A DNA stretch of 64,000 bases from Crocosphaera chwakensis CCY0110 (GCF_000169335.1 NZ_AAXW01000005.1:1-64000); one strand, 5' to 3'. Positions 17,680 to 26,038 are shown, counted from the first letter of the stretch. Notes: generated by a model from the sequence alone, not told the origin. Numbers and translations are program-made.

Positions 17680-17740
17680 AGGGTAAACCCTCCATCTGGT
17701 CAAGTTGTACCTATTTAAACTCTACAATCCGAGAAATTTT

Positions 17741-17754
17741 GTAGCTAATGTAAC
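17741..17754 (-). promoter_or_regulatory. Candidate NtcA box of nirA
   Basis: On the minus strand GTT-N8-TAC (GTTACATTAGCTAC) differs from the NtcA consensus GTA-N8-TAC by one base. A possible -10 (TAGAGT) follows 16 bp later, somewhat closer than the usual 22 bp. Nitrogen control of nirA by NtcA is established in cyanobacteria; the exact site here is inferred. Confidence 0.4.
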
Positions 17755-17957
17755 AAAAAGTTGGGCAAAATTCGTCTTTTGCATTTTTTTCATGTATTTT
17801 TTGCATTTTTATTACGTTTGATTACCTACGGGACTCAGTTGGAAGATAAATTAATCAAAACAGTGGCAATGATATCATTTTTTGATACCATTAAGGAGGT
17901 ACATCAATCTGGGGGTTTATGCAGACACTTGTTGTACAAACAACTGCTAGGGGAGTC

Positions 17958-18233
17958 ATGGCGGAAGGGTTAAATAGCAAACAGCGTCGTACTTTAGAAG
18001 CGATCTATACCAACCCTGTTCGAGCAGATATTACTTGGACAGATATAGAAAATCTTTTAATAGCGTTGGGAGCAACCGTCAGTCAAGGAAGAGGCTCAAG
18101 AGTGCGGGTTTTTCTTAATGGAGAAAAAGCAGTATTTCATGAACCTCATCCACAAAAAGAAGTCTGTAAAGCTGCTGTTAAAAGCGTTAGAGACTTTTTA
18201 GAAAATGCTGGTGTAACGCCTGGATCTCTATAA
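17958..18233 (+). CDS. hicA: HicA-family toxin-like protein
   Basis: A roughly 91-aa HicA/YcfA-like protein, starting MAEGLNSKQRRTLEAIY after the ribosome binding site GGGAG. TWTDIENLLIALGATVSQG leads into GSRVRVFLNGEKAVFHEPHP, where the His of the longer HicA subfamily sits. The ending VKSVRDFLENAGVTP is typical. An ATG 13 codons earlier is less likely. It faces away from nirA. A GGGGAC/GTCCTCC hairpin (18264-18286) lies in the unusually long gap to hicB. Confidence 0.85.
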   Translation: MAEGLNSKQRRTLEAIYTNPVRADITWTDIENLLIALGATVSQGRGSRVRVFLNGEKAVFHEPHPQKEVCKAAVKSVRDFLENAGVTPGSL

Positions 18234-18263
18234 CAAAACCATATTACGATGTCCATTTCCTGG

Positions 18264-18286
18264 GGGGACTAGCAATAGTGTCCTCC
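18264..18286 (+). terminator. Hairpin between hicA and hicB
   Basis: GGGGAC and GTCC(T)CC can pair around a 10-base loop in the 156-bp gap between the toxin and antitoxin genes. No clear T-run follows, so partial termination or mRNA processing is as likely as full termination. This could change the toxin:antitoxin ratio. Confidence 0.35.
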
Positions 18287-18389
18287 TCCTACCCAAAAAA
18301 TCCCCAGATGTCTCTAATTTAATTAACTAATTTTCATGTTATTTAATGACTTATCTAGTTCAATTGTTCCGTTTCAACGAAGAGGTAAA

Positions 18390-18734
18390 ATGCAGACAAT
18401 GTTAACTTATAAAGGATACACTGGTAATATTGAGATTGATCTTGAGAGTGGTATTTTATTTGGTCGTGTTCTTGATATTAAAGATGTGGTTACATTTCAA
18501 GGACAAACTGTTGAAGAAGCTTGTCAAGAGTTTTATAATTCTATTGATGATTACTTAGAATTTTGTGAAGAAATTGGTCAATCTCCTGAAAAGCCATTTT
18601 CTGGTAAATTTCATTTTAGGACAACTCCAGAAACTCATCGAAAAATTACTATTGCTGCCACTAAAGAAGGTAAAAGTATTAACCGTTGGATGGAAGATAT
18701 TTTGACAAAAGCTGCTAATCAAACTATGAATTAA
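18390..18734 (+). CDS. hicB: HicB-family antitoxin with C-terminal ribbon-helix-helix region
   Basis: A 114-aa protein, starting MQTMLTYKGYTGNIEIDLES after AGAGG. The N-terminal HicB fold has the GRVLDIKDVVTFQGQTVEEA strand-helix pattern. The C-terminal half (about residues 75-110) contains TTPETHRKITIAATKEGKSI and NRWMEDIL, a ribbon-helix-helix typical of DNA-binding HicB. Unlike the other HicB in the window it can therefore be expected to autorepress. An ATG 18 codons earlier would add a non-conserved leader. Confidence 0.88.
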   Translation: MQTMLTYKGYTGNIEIDLESGILFGRVLDIKDVVTFQGQTVEEACQEFYNSIDDYLEFCEEIGQSPEKPFSGKFHFRTTPETHRKITIAATKEGKSINRWMEDILTKAANQTMN

Positions 18735-18768
18735 TTGCCTTAATTAATAATTCATTAATAACTGTATT

Positions 18769-18866
18769 ATTAAAATACAGCCAAAGAATAGAAAGCGATC
18801 GCTAGATCCAAAAGTTATTTAATTGTACTTTTTTTAATTAATACACGAAAATAGTACAATAAACAC
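18769..18866. repeat. Direct repeat copy A (about 98 bp)
   Basis: Runs from ATTAAAATACAGCCAAA through an AGCGATCGCT core to AATAGTACAATAAACA. A diverged copy in the same orientation lies at 19698-19796, with roughly 70-75% identity by eye. This copy follows hicB and precedes mscL. Confidence 0.7.
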
Positions 18867-18897
18867 TGTTCAATCAATTATGTTGAGATACTTATCT

Positions 18898-19332
18898 TTA
18901 AGAAGATGGATTTTGTCTTTCTATTGTGTCTGCTAATCTTTCCATAGCTGTTGTTAATCTTTCTTGAGTCGCTACCGCTTGGTCTATTTGTTCTTCTGCG
19001 ATCGCTTCTTCTTGACGAATCAATCTTTTTTTCGCCATTTCAAAGGAACGAATGATTAAAAATAAGCAAAAAGCAATTACTAAAAAATTAAGAACGGCAG
19101 CGAGAAATAAACCGTATTGAATACCATTGATTGATAATTCACTTAATTTTTCAACCCCACTAGCTTCCATAGCTGGATTAAGAATAGCAGGTGTAATGAT
19201 ATCCTCTACAAGGGAATTAATGATTTTGCCAAATGCCCCTCCAATGATAACCGCAACTGCTAGGTCAATCACATTCCCCCGCATAATAAAGTCTCGGAAG
19301 TCAGCTAATAAACCTCTCGTTCTTCTGGCCAT
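18898..19332 (-). CDS. mscL: Large-conductance mechanosensitive channel
   Basis: A pentameric channel that opens under high membrane tension to release solutes after hypo-osmotic shock. At 144 aa it is full length. The first helix carries FIMRGNVIDLAVAVIIGGAFGKIINSLV, whose Gly/Ala-rich pore face is diagnostic (shown here as two parts: FIMRGNVIDLAVAV and IIGGAFGKIINSLV). A second membrane helix lies around residues 74-95, with a cytoplasmic helix bundle at the C-terminus. It stands alone on the minus strand between two direct repeats that also separate the hic module from mcrB. Confidence 0.96.
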   Translation of the reverse strand: MARRTRGLLADFRDFIMRGNVIDLAVAVIIGGAFGKIINSLVEDIITPAILNPAMEASGVEKLSELSINGIQYGLFLAAVLNFLVIAFCLFLIIRSFEMAKKRLIRQEEAIAEEQIDQAVATQERLTTAMERLADTIERQNPSS

Positions 19333-19697
19333 AAGTTTTCTGCCTATAATTACCTTTTGTCAGTATTATATCAGTAAATCAGCACTCTCCTCGCAAGACC
19401 ACCTATTTTTGCTATAAAACTACAATTAGGGACAAGCTTACTAATTTTTGCTTTTTAATCAAACATTACCCACCCTACAGTTATAATTATGACTTTTATA
19501 AAAGTTAACGGGATAAAATTTGAAACTCTTATTCCTCAACCTGTCATCAAAATCCCTGTAATAACAGTAGTATTTTTATCTTTTGTTACTGTATCAAAAA
19601 CAGTTTTAAAGTTGTTTTCGTCTTCACTCGAGTTTATGATGTTTATCGTCTCAAAATTGTAGATAATTGAGTACACATATCATTATAAATATTTTTT

Positions 19698-19796
19698 ATT
19701 AAAACACAGCCAAAAAATAAACAGCGATCGCTACATCAAAAAATTCAGTAATTCTACTTTTTTCACCCAATATACAAAAATAGTACAATGAATATA
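19698..19796. repeat. Direct repeat copy B (about 99 bp)
   Basis: Runs from ATTAAAACACAGCCAAA through CAGCGATCGCT to AATAGTACAATGAATA, aligning along its whole length with copy A after hicB. It lies about 95 bp before mcrB and could include its promoter. Confidence 0.7.
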
Positions 19797-19809
19797 GCTT
19801 ATGTGGGTT

Positions 19810-19851
19810 GGGCAAATGTTTGATAAATTATGATAACTTTCTAATTTGCCC
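19810..19851 (+). terminator. Hairpin in the mcrB leader
   Basis: GGGCAAAT and ATTTGCCC are perfect 8-bp arms around a 26-base loop. CTGTCTTTTTATAT follows, so it resembles an intrinsic terminator or attenuator just ahead of mcrB. Confidence 0.4.
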
Positions 19852-19890
19852 ACATTGCTGTCTTTTTATATATTAAATTTTTTCTAAAAT

Positions 19891-21513
19891 ATGCCAGAAA
19901 GATTGGAAAGAATAGTAACAGAATATAATTACGATTCTTATAAAAGATTTACACAGCCACGTGTCGGCATTCTATCTGATTTAACGACTCGCTCAACTTT
20001 ATGGTCTAACTATGAAACTTTTTTATATAAAGTTCAAATTCCTTTTGAATATTTATGTATTAGGATAATTAAAGATATTAAAAAAAAATATATTCATATT
20101 TCTCTTATTCAGAAAATAGTTGAAAATCAATTTAGTCTTTGGTTACGTAAACAAGCTTTTAAATCTATTACATATAGAATGGCTTTTGGATTTTTAGAAT
20201 CTAATTTTGTTACGCATTTTAATAAATCTAATATTCATTACTATTTGATTTTTAGTATTCAGTTAAAAAGCGAACATATTTCGTATAAATTTAATATTCA
20301 AACTGTTGAAAAAAATAATAACTTATTTTTATTTAATAAAAATTGTAAAATAATGAATCAACAATTAGCTACTAAATTTGAAGAAAAAATACAAAAATCT
20401 GATGTTTTTGCAATTTTTTCCTCTACGGAAGAACAAATTACTATAGAAAATTTTTCTGAGCTTTTAAAAATTTCCGAAAGTTACTCAATATGTGAAGTAA
20501 GGGAACTCAAAAAATATTATCCCTTTTATCAATATTATGAGTCTCTATACGAAGGTTTTGAAAACTTCATAGTTTTATCTCTTTTAGCAACATCTGAAAA
20601 TCCAATGCAAGAAATTGATCTGATTTGGAATTATGACGATTACGATGAAGAAGAAATTAGCAAAATAATTAGAGACATGAAACCTCAAGAAACTTACATA
20701 GAAGAAACTCAATTAGAACAATATATCGACACCCTAAAACGTAAAAAACATATTATTTTTCAAGGTTCACCAGGAACAGGAAAAACCTACTTAGCAAAAC
20801 ACATTGCTAAACATTTAACCAGTAGTGGGGATGGATTTCATGAACTCATACAATTTCATCCTAGTTATAGTTATGAAGACTTTATACAAGGTATTCGTCC
20901 CCAAACTTCACCCGATAAAAACCTAAACTATTCTATGGTACCTGGACGCTTTTTAACCTTCTGTGAAGAAGCAGAAGAAAAGGAAGGTATGTGTATTTTA
21001 ATCATTGATGAAATTAACCGCGCTAACCTCTCTCAAGTGTTCGGAGAATTGATGTATTTACTAGAATATAGAGAAGAAGAAATAAAACTTGCAGGAAGCG
21101 ATCAAAAGTTCAAAATCCCGAAAAATGTTTATATAATTGGAACTATGAATACTGCCGATCGCTCAATAGCTTTAGTGGATCATGCGTTGCGTCGTCGCTT
21201 TGCATTTATTCCCATCAAACCTAACTATGATATCCTCAGAAGATACCATCAAAAACACAAGACTAACTATAATATTGAATTTATTGAATCATTAATAAAT
21301 ATTTTAGAAGAACTGAATAAAACGATTAATGATTCTGATTATGAAATTGGTGTTTCTTTCTTCCTTACCGAAACATTAAAAGATGATCTCGAAGACATTT
21401 GGACAATGGAAATAGAACCCTATTTAGAAGAATACTTCTTTGATGAAACTGGCAAAATTGAGAAATTTCGCTGGACAAAAATAAAAGATAAATTGAATAA
21501 ACTATCTTCTTAA
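19891..21513 (+). CDS. mcrB: McrB-like AAA+ GTPase subunit of a modification-dependent restriction system
   Basis: Motor subunit that should bind modified DNA and drive translocation for the McrC nuclease. The C-terminal AAA+ domain has Walker A GSPGTGKT (residues 292-299), Walker B ILIIDEINRAN (D373, E374) and the McrB signature MNTADRS (from residue 419), with RRRF just after as the arginine region. The N-terminal 285 residues are Tyr/Phe- and Lys-rich and match no domain I recognise, including the DUF3578 domain of E. coli McrB. They probably carry target recognition. At 540 aa it is longer than E. coli McrB. mcrC lies three genes downstream, with xisH and xisI between. Confidence 0.88.
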   Translation: MPERLERIVTEYNYDSYKRFTQPRVGILSDLTTRSTLWSNYETFLYKVQIPFEYLCIRIIKDIKKKYIHISLIQKIVENQFSLWLRKQAFKSITYRMAFGFLESNFVTHFNKSNIHYYLIFSIQLKSEHISYKFNIQTVEKNNNLFLFNKNCKIMNQQLATKFEEKIQKSDVFAIFSSTEEQITIENFSELLKISESYSICEVRELKKYYPFYQYYESLYEGFENFIVLSLLATSENPMQEIDLIWNYDDYDEEEISKIIRDMKPQETYIEETQLEQYIDTLKRKKHIIFQGSPGTGKTYLAKHIAKHLTSSGDGFHELIQFHPSYSYEDFIQGIRPQTSPDKNLNYSMVPGRFLTFCEEAEEKEGMCILIIDEINRANLSQVFGELMYLLEYREEEIKLAGSDQKFKIPKNVYIIGTMNTADRSIALVDHALRRRFAFIPIKPNYDILRRYHQKHKTNYNIEFIESLINILEELNKTINDSDYEIGVSFFLTETLKDDLEDIWTMEIEPYLEEYFFDETGKIEKFRWTKIKDKLNKLSS

Positions 21514-21567
21514 GTTAAAAAAAGACTATACAGGTCTTTATGGCTTAGTGACTCAATTATCAAAAAA

Positions 21568-21984
21568 ATGCCAGCAAAAGATACTTATCATGATGCGGTT
21601 AAAAATGCTTTAATAAAAGAAGGTTGGAAAATTATGGCTGATTCTTATCCTATTAAATATGAAGAAGTGAAACTGTTTGCAGACTTAGCAGGAGAAAAAA
21701 CCCTTTCTGCAACAAAAGGAGAAAAACAAATTGTGATTGAAGTAAAAAGCTTTAATAGTCCTTCTCCCATGCGTGACTTTGAAACTGCACTTGGTCAATA
21801 TTTAATCTATCAAACTTTCCTTTCTATTACTCACACGGATTATAAAATATATTTAGCTATTAGTCACAGGATTTATGAAAAATTTTTCACACAAATTGCC
21901 ATTCAACTAATTTTAAAAAAATATAAAGTTTTACTACTAACTGTTGATATTACTAAAGAGGAGATTATCCGATGGATCAATTAA
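21568..21984 (+). CDS. xisH: XisH family protein
   Basis: A 138-aa protein of the XisH family, first described in Anabaena as needed for excision of the fdxN element; family members are widespread in cyanobacteria that lack that element. MPAKDTYHDAVKNALIKEGW is the conserved start. The D...E-x-K pattern (FADLAGEK then KQIVIEVKSF) suggests a PD-(D/E)XK nuclease-like fold. It overlaps xisI by 13 bp, the standard pairing. Lying between mcrB and mcrC, it may be an extra nuclease or accessory factor of that system, or simply a passenger. Confidence 0.92.
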   Translation: MPAKDTYHDAVKNALIKEGWKIMADSYPIKYEEVKLFADLAGEKTLSATKGEKQIVIEVKSFNSPSPMRDFETALGQYLIYQTFLSITHTDYKIYLAISHRIYEKFFTQIAIQLILKKYKVLLLTVDITKEEIIRWIN

Positions 21985-22313
21985 AACATTACCAAAATCT
22001 TATCAAAAGTATTCTACTAGAATATGAAAAAATTTCTTCACAAGTTCCTGATCCAGATATAGATGAAGTTCTTATGTTTGATGATGAGAGAAGTCAATAT
22101 CTATGGTTTAATATCGGTTGGAAAAATGAAAAACGAGTTAAAGCGATTTCTGTTTACATTCGGATTAAAAATAATAAAATTTGGATTGAAGAAGATTGGA
22201 CAGAAGAAGGAATTGCAGTTGAGTTATTAAGAAATGGTGTCCCAAAAGATGATATTGTTTTAGGATTTCATGATCCCGAAACTCGTAAAGTAACTGAGTT
22301 TGCGATCGCCTAA
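21972..22313 (+). CDS. xisI: XisI family protein
   Basis: A 113-aa partner of XisH. The family hallmarks are LKHYQNLIKSILLEYE at the start, the central KRVKAISVYIRIKNNKIWIEEDWTEEG region (in two parts: KRVKAISVYIRIKN, KIWIEEDWTEEG), and the ending VLGFHDPETRKVTEFAIA. It overlaps xisH, indicating translational coupling. It probably forms a complex with XisH; its molecular activity is not established. A 60-bp gap separates it from mcrC. Confidence 0.92.
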   Translation: MDQLKHYQNLIKSILLEYEKISSQVPDPDIDEVLMFDDERSQYLWFNIGWKNEKRVKAISVYIRIKNNKIWIEEDWTEEGIAVELLRNGVPKDDIVLGFHDPETRKVTEFAIA

Positions 22314-22373
22314 TTTTAAAATCTTGTTAATCAACTAAATTAATAATATTAAATTCATGTCCATCTATTATTC

Positions 22374-23546
22374 ATGAATACAATAACTCTAACAGAATAT
22401 AAACCCTGCTACATTCCCCGTGATCAAATTCCACAAGAGATTATTGATTATCTAAAAAACAACTATAAAAATAAATTTAGAATCAATCTGAAATATAGCA
22501 AAAAAGGCGATCAATGGGAAATAGTTTCTCAAGGATGGATAGGTTATATCCCTATTAATAATGATTGGAATTTTCACATTAAACCGAAAGTTCATATTAC
22601 TAATATTTTTAAGATGTTAGAGTATGCTTATAACCTTAAAAGCTTTCAATTTTTAGATGGTTTAATGACTTGTGATAGTTTACCCGACTTTTATAACCGT
22701 TTAGCAACTATTTTTGCTCGTCTTATCTTAAAAAGAACTCAAAAAGGACTCTATTCAACTTATATTAAACATTCACAAACATTAAGCTATGTCAAGGGAA
22801 AAATAGATGTTAAAACCATGCTGAAACATCCCTGGAAACCTAAATTAACTTGTCACTATGATAACTTTACCCAAGACATAGAAGATAATCAGATTTTACT
22901 GTGGACAATTTATGTTATAAGTCGTCAAGAAATCTGTCAAGTAAATACTCGCATTTTAATTAGAAAAGTTTACGGCGCATTACAAGGTTATGTAACCCTA
23001 TCACCCTCTACAGCAAATGATTGTATTAACCGAAAATATAATCGTCTTAATGAAGATTATCGCTGTTTACATTCTCTCTGTCGTTTTTTCTTAGAAAATA
23101 CAACACCCAGTCATAAAAAAGGCAACCATCATAGCTTACCTTTTTTGGTCAATATGAATCAACTTTATGAAAAATTTGTCGCAGCATGGCTAAAAAAACA
23201 TCTTCCCCCACACTTAGGAATAAAAACACAACATCGTGTAGAATATAATAACTTTAGTTTCAAAATTGATTTAATTATCTATAATAAAAATACAAATCAA
23301 AATTTATATGTACTGGATACCAAATATAAAACAGAAATTACACAATCTGATATTTATCAAATTATTACCTATACTTTTGAACAAAATTGTAATTATGCTA
23401 TTATTATTACACCAACAATAAGAAATCCTATTAATGATAAAATAAATAATATTAATATTCGTAGTCTAAACTTTTTTTTAGATGAAGATATAGAAGCAGC
23501 AGGAAATAACTTTTTAGAGCAATTAATGAGCCAGAATTATATATAA
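22374..23546 (+). CDS. mcrC: McrC-like endonuclease subunit
   Basis: Nuclease partner of McrB in a modification-dependent restriction system. The N-terminal half has the McrC landmarks IPRDQIPQEIIDYL, GWIGYIPINND, the IKPKVHITNIFKMLEYAY stretch and YIKHSQTLSYVKGKIDV. The C-terminal half holds the PD-(D/E)XK core: FKIDLIIYN, LYVLDTKYK, then QIITYTFEQ. At 390 aa it is similar in size to E. coli McrC. It ends the mcrB-xisH-xisI-mcrC array, and a GGTGGGC/GCCCACC palindrome follows. Confidence 0.9.
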   Translation: MNTITLTEYKPCYIPRDQIPQEIIDYLKNNYKNKFRINLKYSKKGDQWEIVSQGWIGYIPINNDWNFHIKPKVHITNIFKMLEYAYNLKSFQFLDGLMTCDSLPDFYNRLATIFARLILKRTQKGLYSTYIKHSQTLSYVKGKIDVKTMLKHPWKPKLTCHYDNFTQDIEDNQILLWTIYVISRQEICQVNTRILIRKVYGALQGYVTLSPSTANDCINRKYNRLNEDYRCLHSLCRFFLENTTPSHKKGNHHSLPFLVNMNQLYEKFVAAWLKKHLPPHLGIKTQHRVEYNNFSFKIDLIIYNKNTNQNLYVLDTKYKTEITQSDIYQIITYTFEQNCNYAIIITPTIRNPINDKINNINIRSLNFFLDEDIEAAGNNFLEQLMSQNYI

Positions 23547-23560
23547 ATCATACAGTTTAT

Positions 23561-23589
23561 GGTGGGCATTGCCCACCCTACAATTATGA
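23561..23589. repeat. Palindromic repeat GGTGGGCATTGCCCACC after mcrC
   Basis: A perfect 7-bp inverted repeat followed by CTACAATTATGAT. The right half plus this flank recurs, with a small insertion, at 19464-19492 on the other side of the mcr array. Similar TAGGGTGGGC palindromes are common dispersed repeats in cyanobacterial spacers. It could also terminate the mcrC transcript. Confidence 0.55.
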
Positions 23590-23604
23590 TGTATTTAGAT
23601 TAGA

Positions 23605-24690
23605 TTACAAAGAAACAATCAAATAATGATTCTGAAACTTTGCCCCTTTTACAGATTGTCCTGCTAAAGGACCGGGTAATTCAATATTACGACGTTGATC
23701 ACCAGCTTCAATGGTTAATTCTGGTCCATACTGAGTTAACTTAACTTGTTTTTTCTCAAATCCAGGTAAAAATACCTTAACTTGACGATTAGCAACATCA
23801 ATAGTCACTGGCTTAGGTGCTTGAGATTCCCCTAAAAATTGCGGTAGCGCAGACATTAATGTTTCCCAGTTACCCTGCTCCATTTTAGGGAGAGAAGACA
23901 GGTTTAAAGGGTCAAATTGCTCTGCTAAAGCGGTGGTTTCCCCTTGATTAACAATCACACCTCGAACCGTTAAACCTACTTGTTGCGCGCTACCCCAATA
24001 ATACTTAGCTGCTGCGATCGCCATTTCGTCTTCTGTGGTTACTAAATAAGCTGCCACACGATTACCATCTGCTAAAGCGGACTTGCCAGACTGTAAAATA
24101 TCATTAGCCTGAGTATTTTTGAGATCCTCAGCACTCCAGGAAACATTTAAAATAGCACTGGTGATAGGTTGGACAAACGGAGCCAACGTTTTACCCACAT
24201 CAGACTCTGTTAACACCTCTCGAAACCGACGCACATACCAACTCATGATCTCTGGAATGCTAAACATTCGTAGGGTGTTTAAAGCACTATCCCCATCATA
24301 CACAATGACATCGTACTCGTTGCTTTGTTCATATTCTCGTAACGCATTAAGTGCTAGGGCCCCATCCATTCCGGGTAAGACTCCTAACTCTTGACCATAG
24401 ACATTTTTTAATGTCGGCGATCGCAAATATTGTGCTTCTAATTCCTTAATATCTTCCCATCCTTTTGAAAGCAATTGGGCTGATTTTAAAGCCATCACCT
24501 TTAAATTAGGCTCTATTGCCGTCGGGGATGCTTCTAACGTCGTTCCCCATAAATGACTCAATACTGGACTAGCATCTTGGGATAAGAATAAGACACGAGA
24601 GCCTGCCGTCGCTAGTTTTTTAGCTGTAGCGATGGCAACTGTTGAACAACCACTACCGCCTTTGCCTAAAAAGGTTAAAATCAAAGCCAT
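23605..24690 (-). CDS. ArsA/Get3-like ATPase with C-terminal Hsp20-like domain
   Basis: A cytoplasmic P-loop ATPase of the ArsA/Get3 (SIMIBI) class. The deviant Walker A is FLGKGGSGCSTVAIATA near the N-terminus, and VIVYDGDSALNTLRMFSIPE corresponds to switch II. The last 70 residues (from KPVTIDVANRQVKVFLPGF) form an alpha-crystallin-like beta domain, as in the ArsA-Hsp20 fusions found across cyanobacteria and plants. At 361 aa it is complete. No arsenic genes lie nearby, so a role in handling tail-anchored or other client proteins is more likely than arsenite pumping. This is inference. Confidence 0.85.
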   Translation of the reverse strand: MALILTFLGKGGSGCSTVAIATAKKLATAGSRVLFLSQDASPVLSHLWGTTLEASPTAIEPNLKVMALKSAQLLSKGWEDIKELEAQYLRSPTLKNVYGQELGVLPGMDGALALNALREYEQSNEYDVIVYDGDSALNTLRMFSIPEIMSWYVRRFREVLTESDVGKTLAPFVQPITSAILNVSWSAEDLKNTQANDILQSGKSALADGNRVAAYLVTTEDEMAIAAAKYYWGSAQQVGLTVRGVIVNQGETTALAEQFDPLNLSSLPKMEQGNWETLMSALPQFLGESQAPKPVTIDVANRQVKVFLPGFEKKQVKLTQYGPELTIEAGDQRRNIELPGPLAGQSVKGAKFQNHYLIVSL

Positions 24691-24862
24691 GAGTTATGAA
24701 AATTATTTTTTGATTGATTAGTTTCCCAGTTTGTCTCATGTTACCAGGAGATAGACCATGAGAGCCTCTGTCTTAGGGTAAGGGAGAAGCTCTGAGATTC
24801 TCAAGATCAACGTCGATCAAGAATAGCCACGTTTAGCTGTTGCCTCTCCCAAAAGAAGGTAA

Positions 24863-25057
24863 TTATTCAACCGGTTTAAGTTCATCGCCAAAAAACCAAG
24901 TTGCGGTTTTATCAGCAAACTCTACTACTGCACCGATTCCACTGCCATCAGTCATTTTAAATTCTTTGATGGTACCTTCTTTCCCAAGTTTATCAACAAG
25001 TTGTCCAGAGACGCGATCGCGAAGACGGATCACTTTAACTTTCTGCCCGATTTCCAT
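24863..25057 (-). CDS. Conserved cyanobacterial DUF2862 protein
   Basis: A 64-aa soluble protein, starting MEIGQKVKVIRLRDRVSGQL; a TTG two codons upstream is less likely. The family is small and nearly restricted to cyanobacteria and plastid lineages. The predicted beta-rich pattern (GTIKEFKMTDGSGIGAVVEF, TATWFFGDEL) looks like an SH3/KOW-like barrel. Function is unknown. It lies upstream of the ArsA-like gene on the same strand, with 172 bp between. Confidence 0.8.
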   Translation of the reverse strand: MEIGQKVKVIRLRDRVSGQLVDKLGKEGTIKEFKMTDGSGIGAVVEFADKTATWFFGDELKPVE

Positions 25058-25224
25058 GCCCAAATTTACTAATATGTTAATGAACCATTCCCCAGTTTAG
25101 CCGAATCTGGCCCAATGTCGATGGTTAAAATTTTCTGAAATTATCGGGAACAACTCGACAAAAGTATCTGACATTTAATACAATACCCCATTAATTCCTA
25201 ACTTGTTGGTATTGACAATTTATT

Positions 25225-26031
25225 ATGACCATTACCCTAAAAGCTAGCCTTCAAGGGTCGTCAACCAGACGATACCTAGAATTGCTACACATCTTAGTAG
25301 AGAGAAATTTAAAAGGACGCTATCGAGGCTCATTTTTAGGGGTGTATTGGTCACTATTAAATCCCCTGATTATGACGGGGTTGTATGCAGCTATTTTTGG
25401 GACAGCCTTTGCACAATATTACGATAATTCGACCTTTAACTATATTTTAGCTGCCTTTACTGGCTTAATTGTTATCAATTTTTTCTCCTCTTCTACCAGC
25501 CAAGCTTTAACCAGTGTCGTGGGCAATGGGTCATTGTTAAATAAGGTTCGTTTACCCATCACTATTTTTCCCGTTTCGATGATTGTGGCCAATATTTTTC
25601 AATTTCTCATGGGTCCATTGCCTTTATTGGCCATTGTTACCTTAATCATTTCTAAGAATCCCCTCAATGTTATTGCTCTAATATTTCCTTTAATGGCTCT
25701 CAGTTTTGTCTGTACAGGGGTAGGATTTTTTGTTAGTGCATTGTATGTTTTTTTCAGAGATTTACCCTATTTTTATGAGCTAGTTTGCTTTGTTCTTTGG
25801 ATTAGCTCTCCGATCTTTTATCCGGCTGAAATTGTTCCGAGTTCAGTCAAATCCTTCTTACTCCTTAACCCGCTAATTCCCATTATCGAAAGTATTCGCC
25901 AGATATCCTTATCTGGCACTTTACCGGATGTGACCTTAATTTTACATTCATTTTTTAATGGTTTCATTCTTTTAGTGTTAGGGTGGATGTGTTTTCGCTC
26001 CTGGCAAAAAAACTTTATGGACTTGCTCTAA
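25225..26031 (+). CDS. ABC-2 type polysaccharide/polyol export permease (Wzm-like)
   Basis: Inner-membrane permease of an ABC exporter for surface polysaccharide. At 268 aa with about six membrane helices it fits the ABC-2/Wzm/KpsM family. The N-terminal amphipathic stretch with LVERNLKGRYRGSFLGVYWS just before the first helix is a family signature. It is followed 7 bp later by its ATPase gene and then by a sugar epimerase gene, so the three form one operon for making and exporting a glycan. The exported polymer (O-antigen, capsule or S-layer glycan) is not determinable. Confidence 0.9.
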   Translation: MTITLKASLQGSSTRRYLELLHILVERNLKGRYRGSFLGVYWSLLNPLIMTGLYAAIFGTAFAQYYDNSTFNYILAAFTGLIVINFFSSSTSQALTSVVGNGSLLNKVRLPITIFPVSMIVANIFQFLMGPLPLLAIVTLIISKNPLNVIALIFPLMALSFVCTGVGFFVSALYVFFRDLPYFYELVCFVLWISSPIFYPAEIVPSSVKSFLLLNPLIPIIESIRQISLSGTLPDVTLILHSFFNGFILLVLGWMCFRSWQKNFMDLL

Positions 26032-26038
26032 AGGTTAA

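Larger units (their letters stand above)
19333..19890. other. Spacer between mscL and mcrB with repeats and a hairpin
   Basis: This 558-bp AT-rich spacer has no convincing gene. It contains a half copy of the CCCACCCTACA repeat (19464-19492), direct repeat copy B (19698-19796), and the inverted repeat GGGCAAAT/ATTTGCCC (19810-19851) with CTTTTTATAT downstream. A 57-codon frame at 19489-19662 lacks family resemblance and a ribosome binding site. Confidence 0.5.

Noticed and set aside
17761..17973. 70-codon frame before hicA
   Set aside because: It overlaps the hicA start in another frame and reads through the promoter region; no similarity is recognised.
19489..19662. 57-codon frame between mscL and mcrB
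   Set aside because: It has no ribosome binding site or family resemblance and partly overlaps a dispersed repeat; chance frame in AT-rich DNA is more likely.
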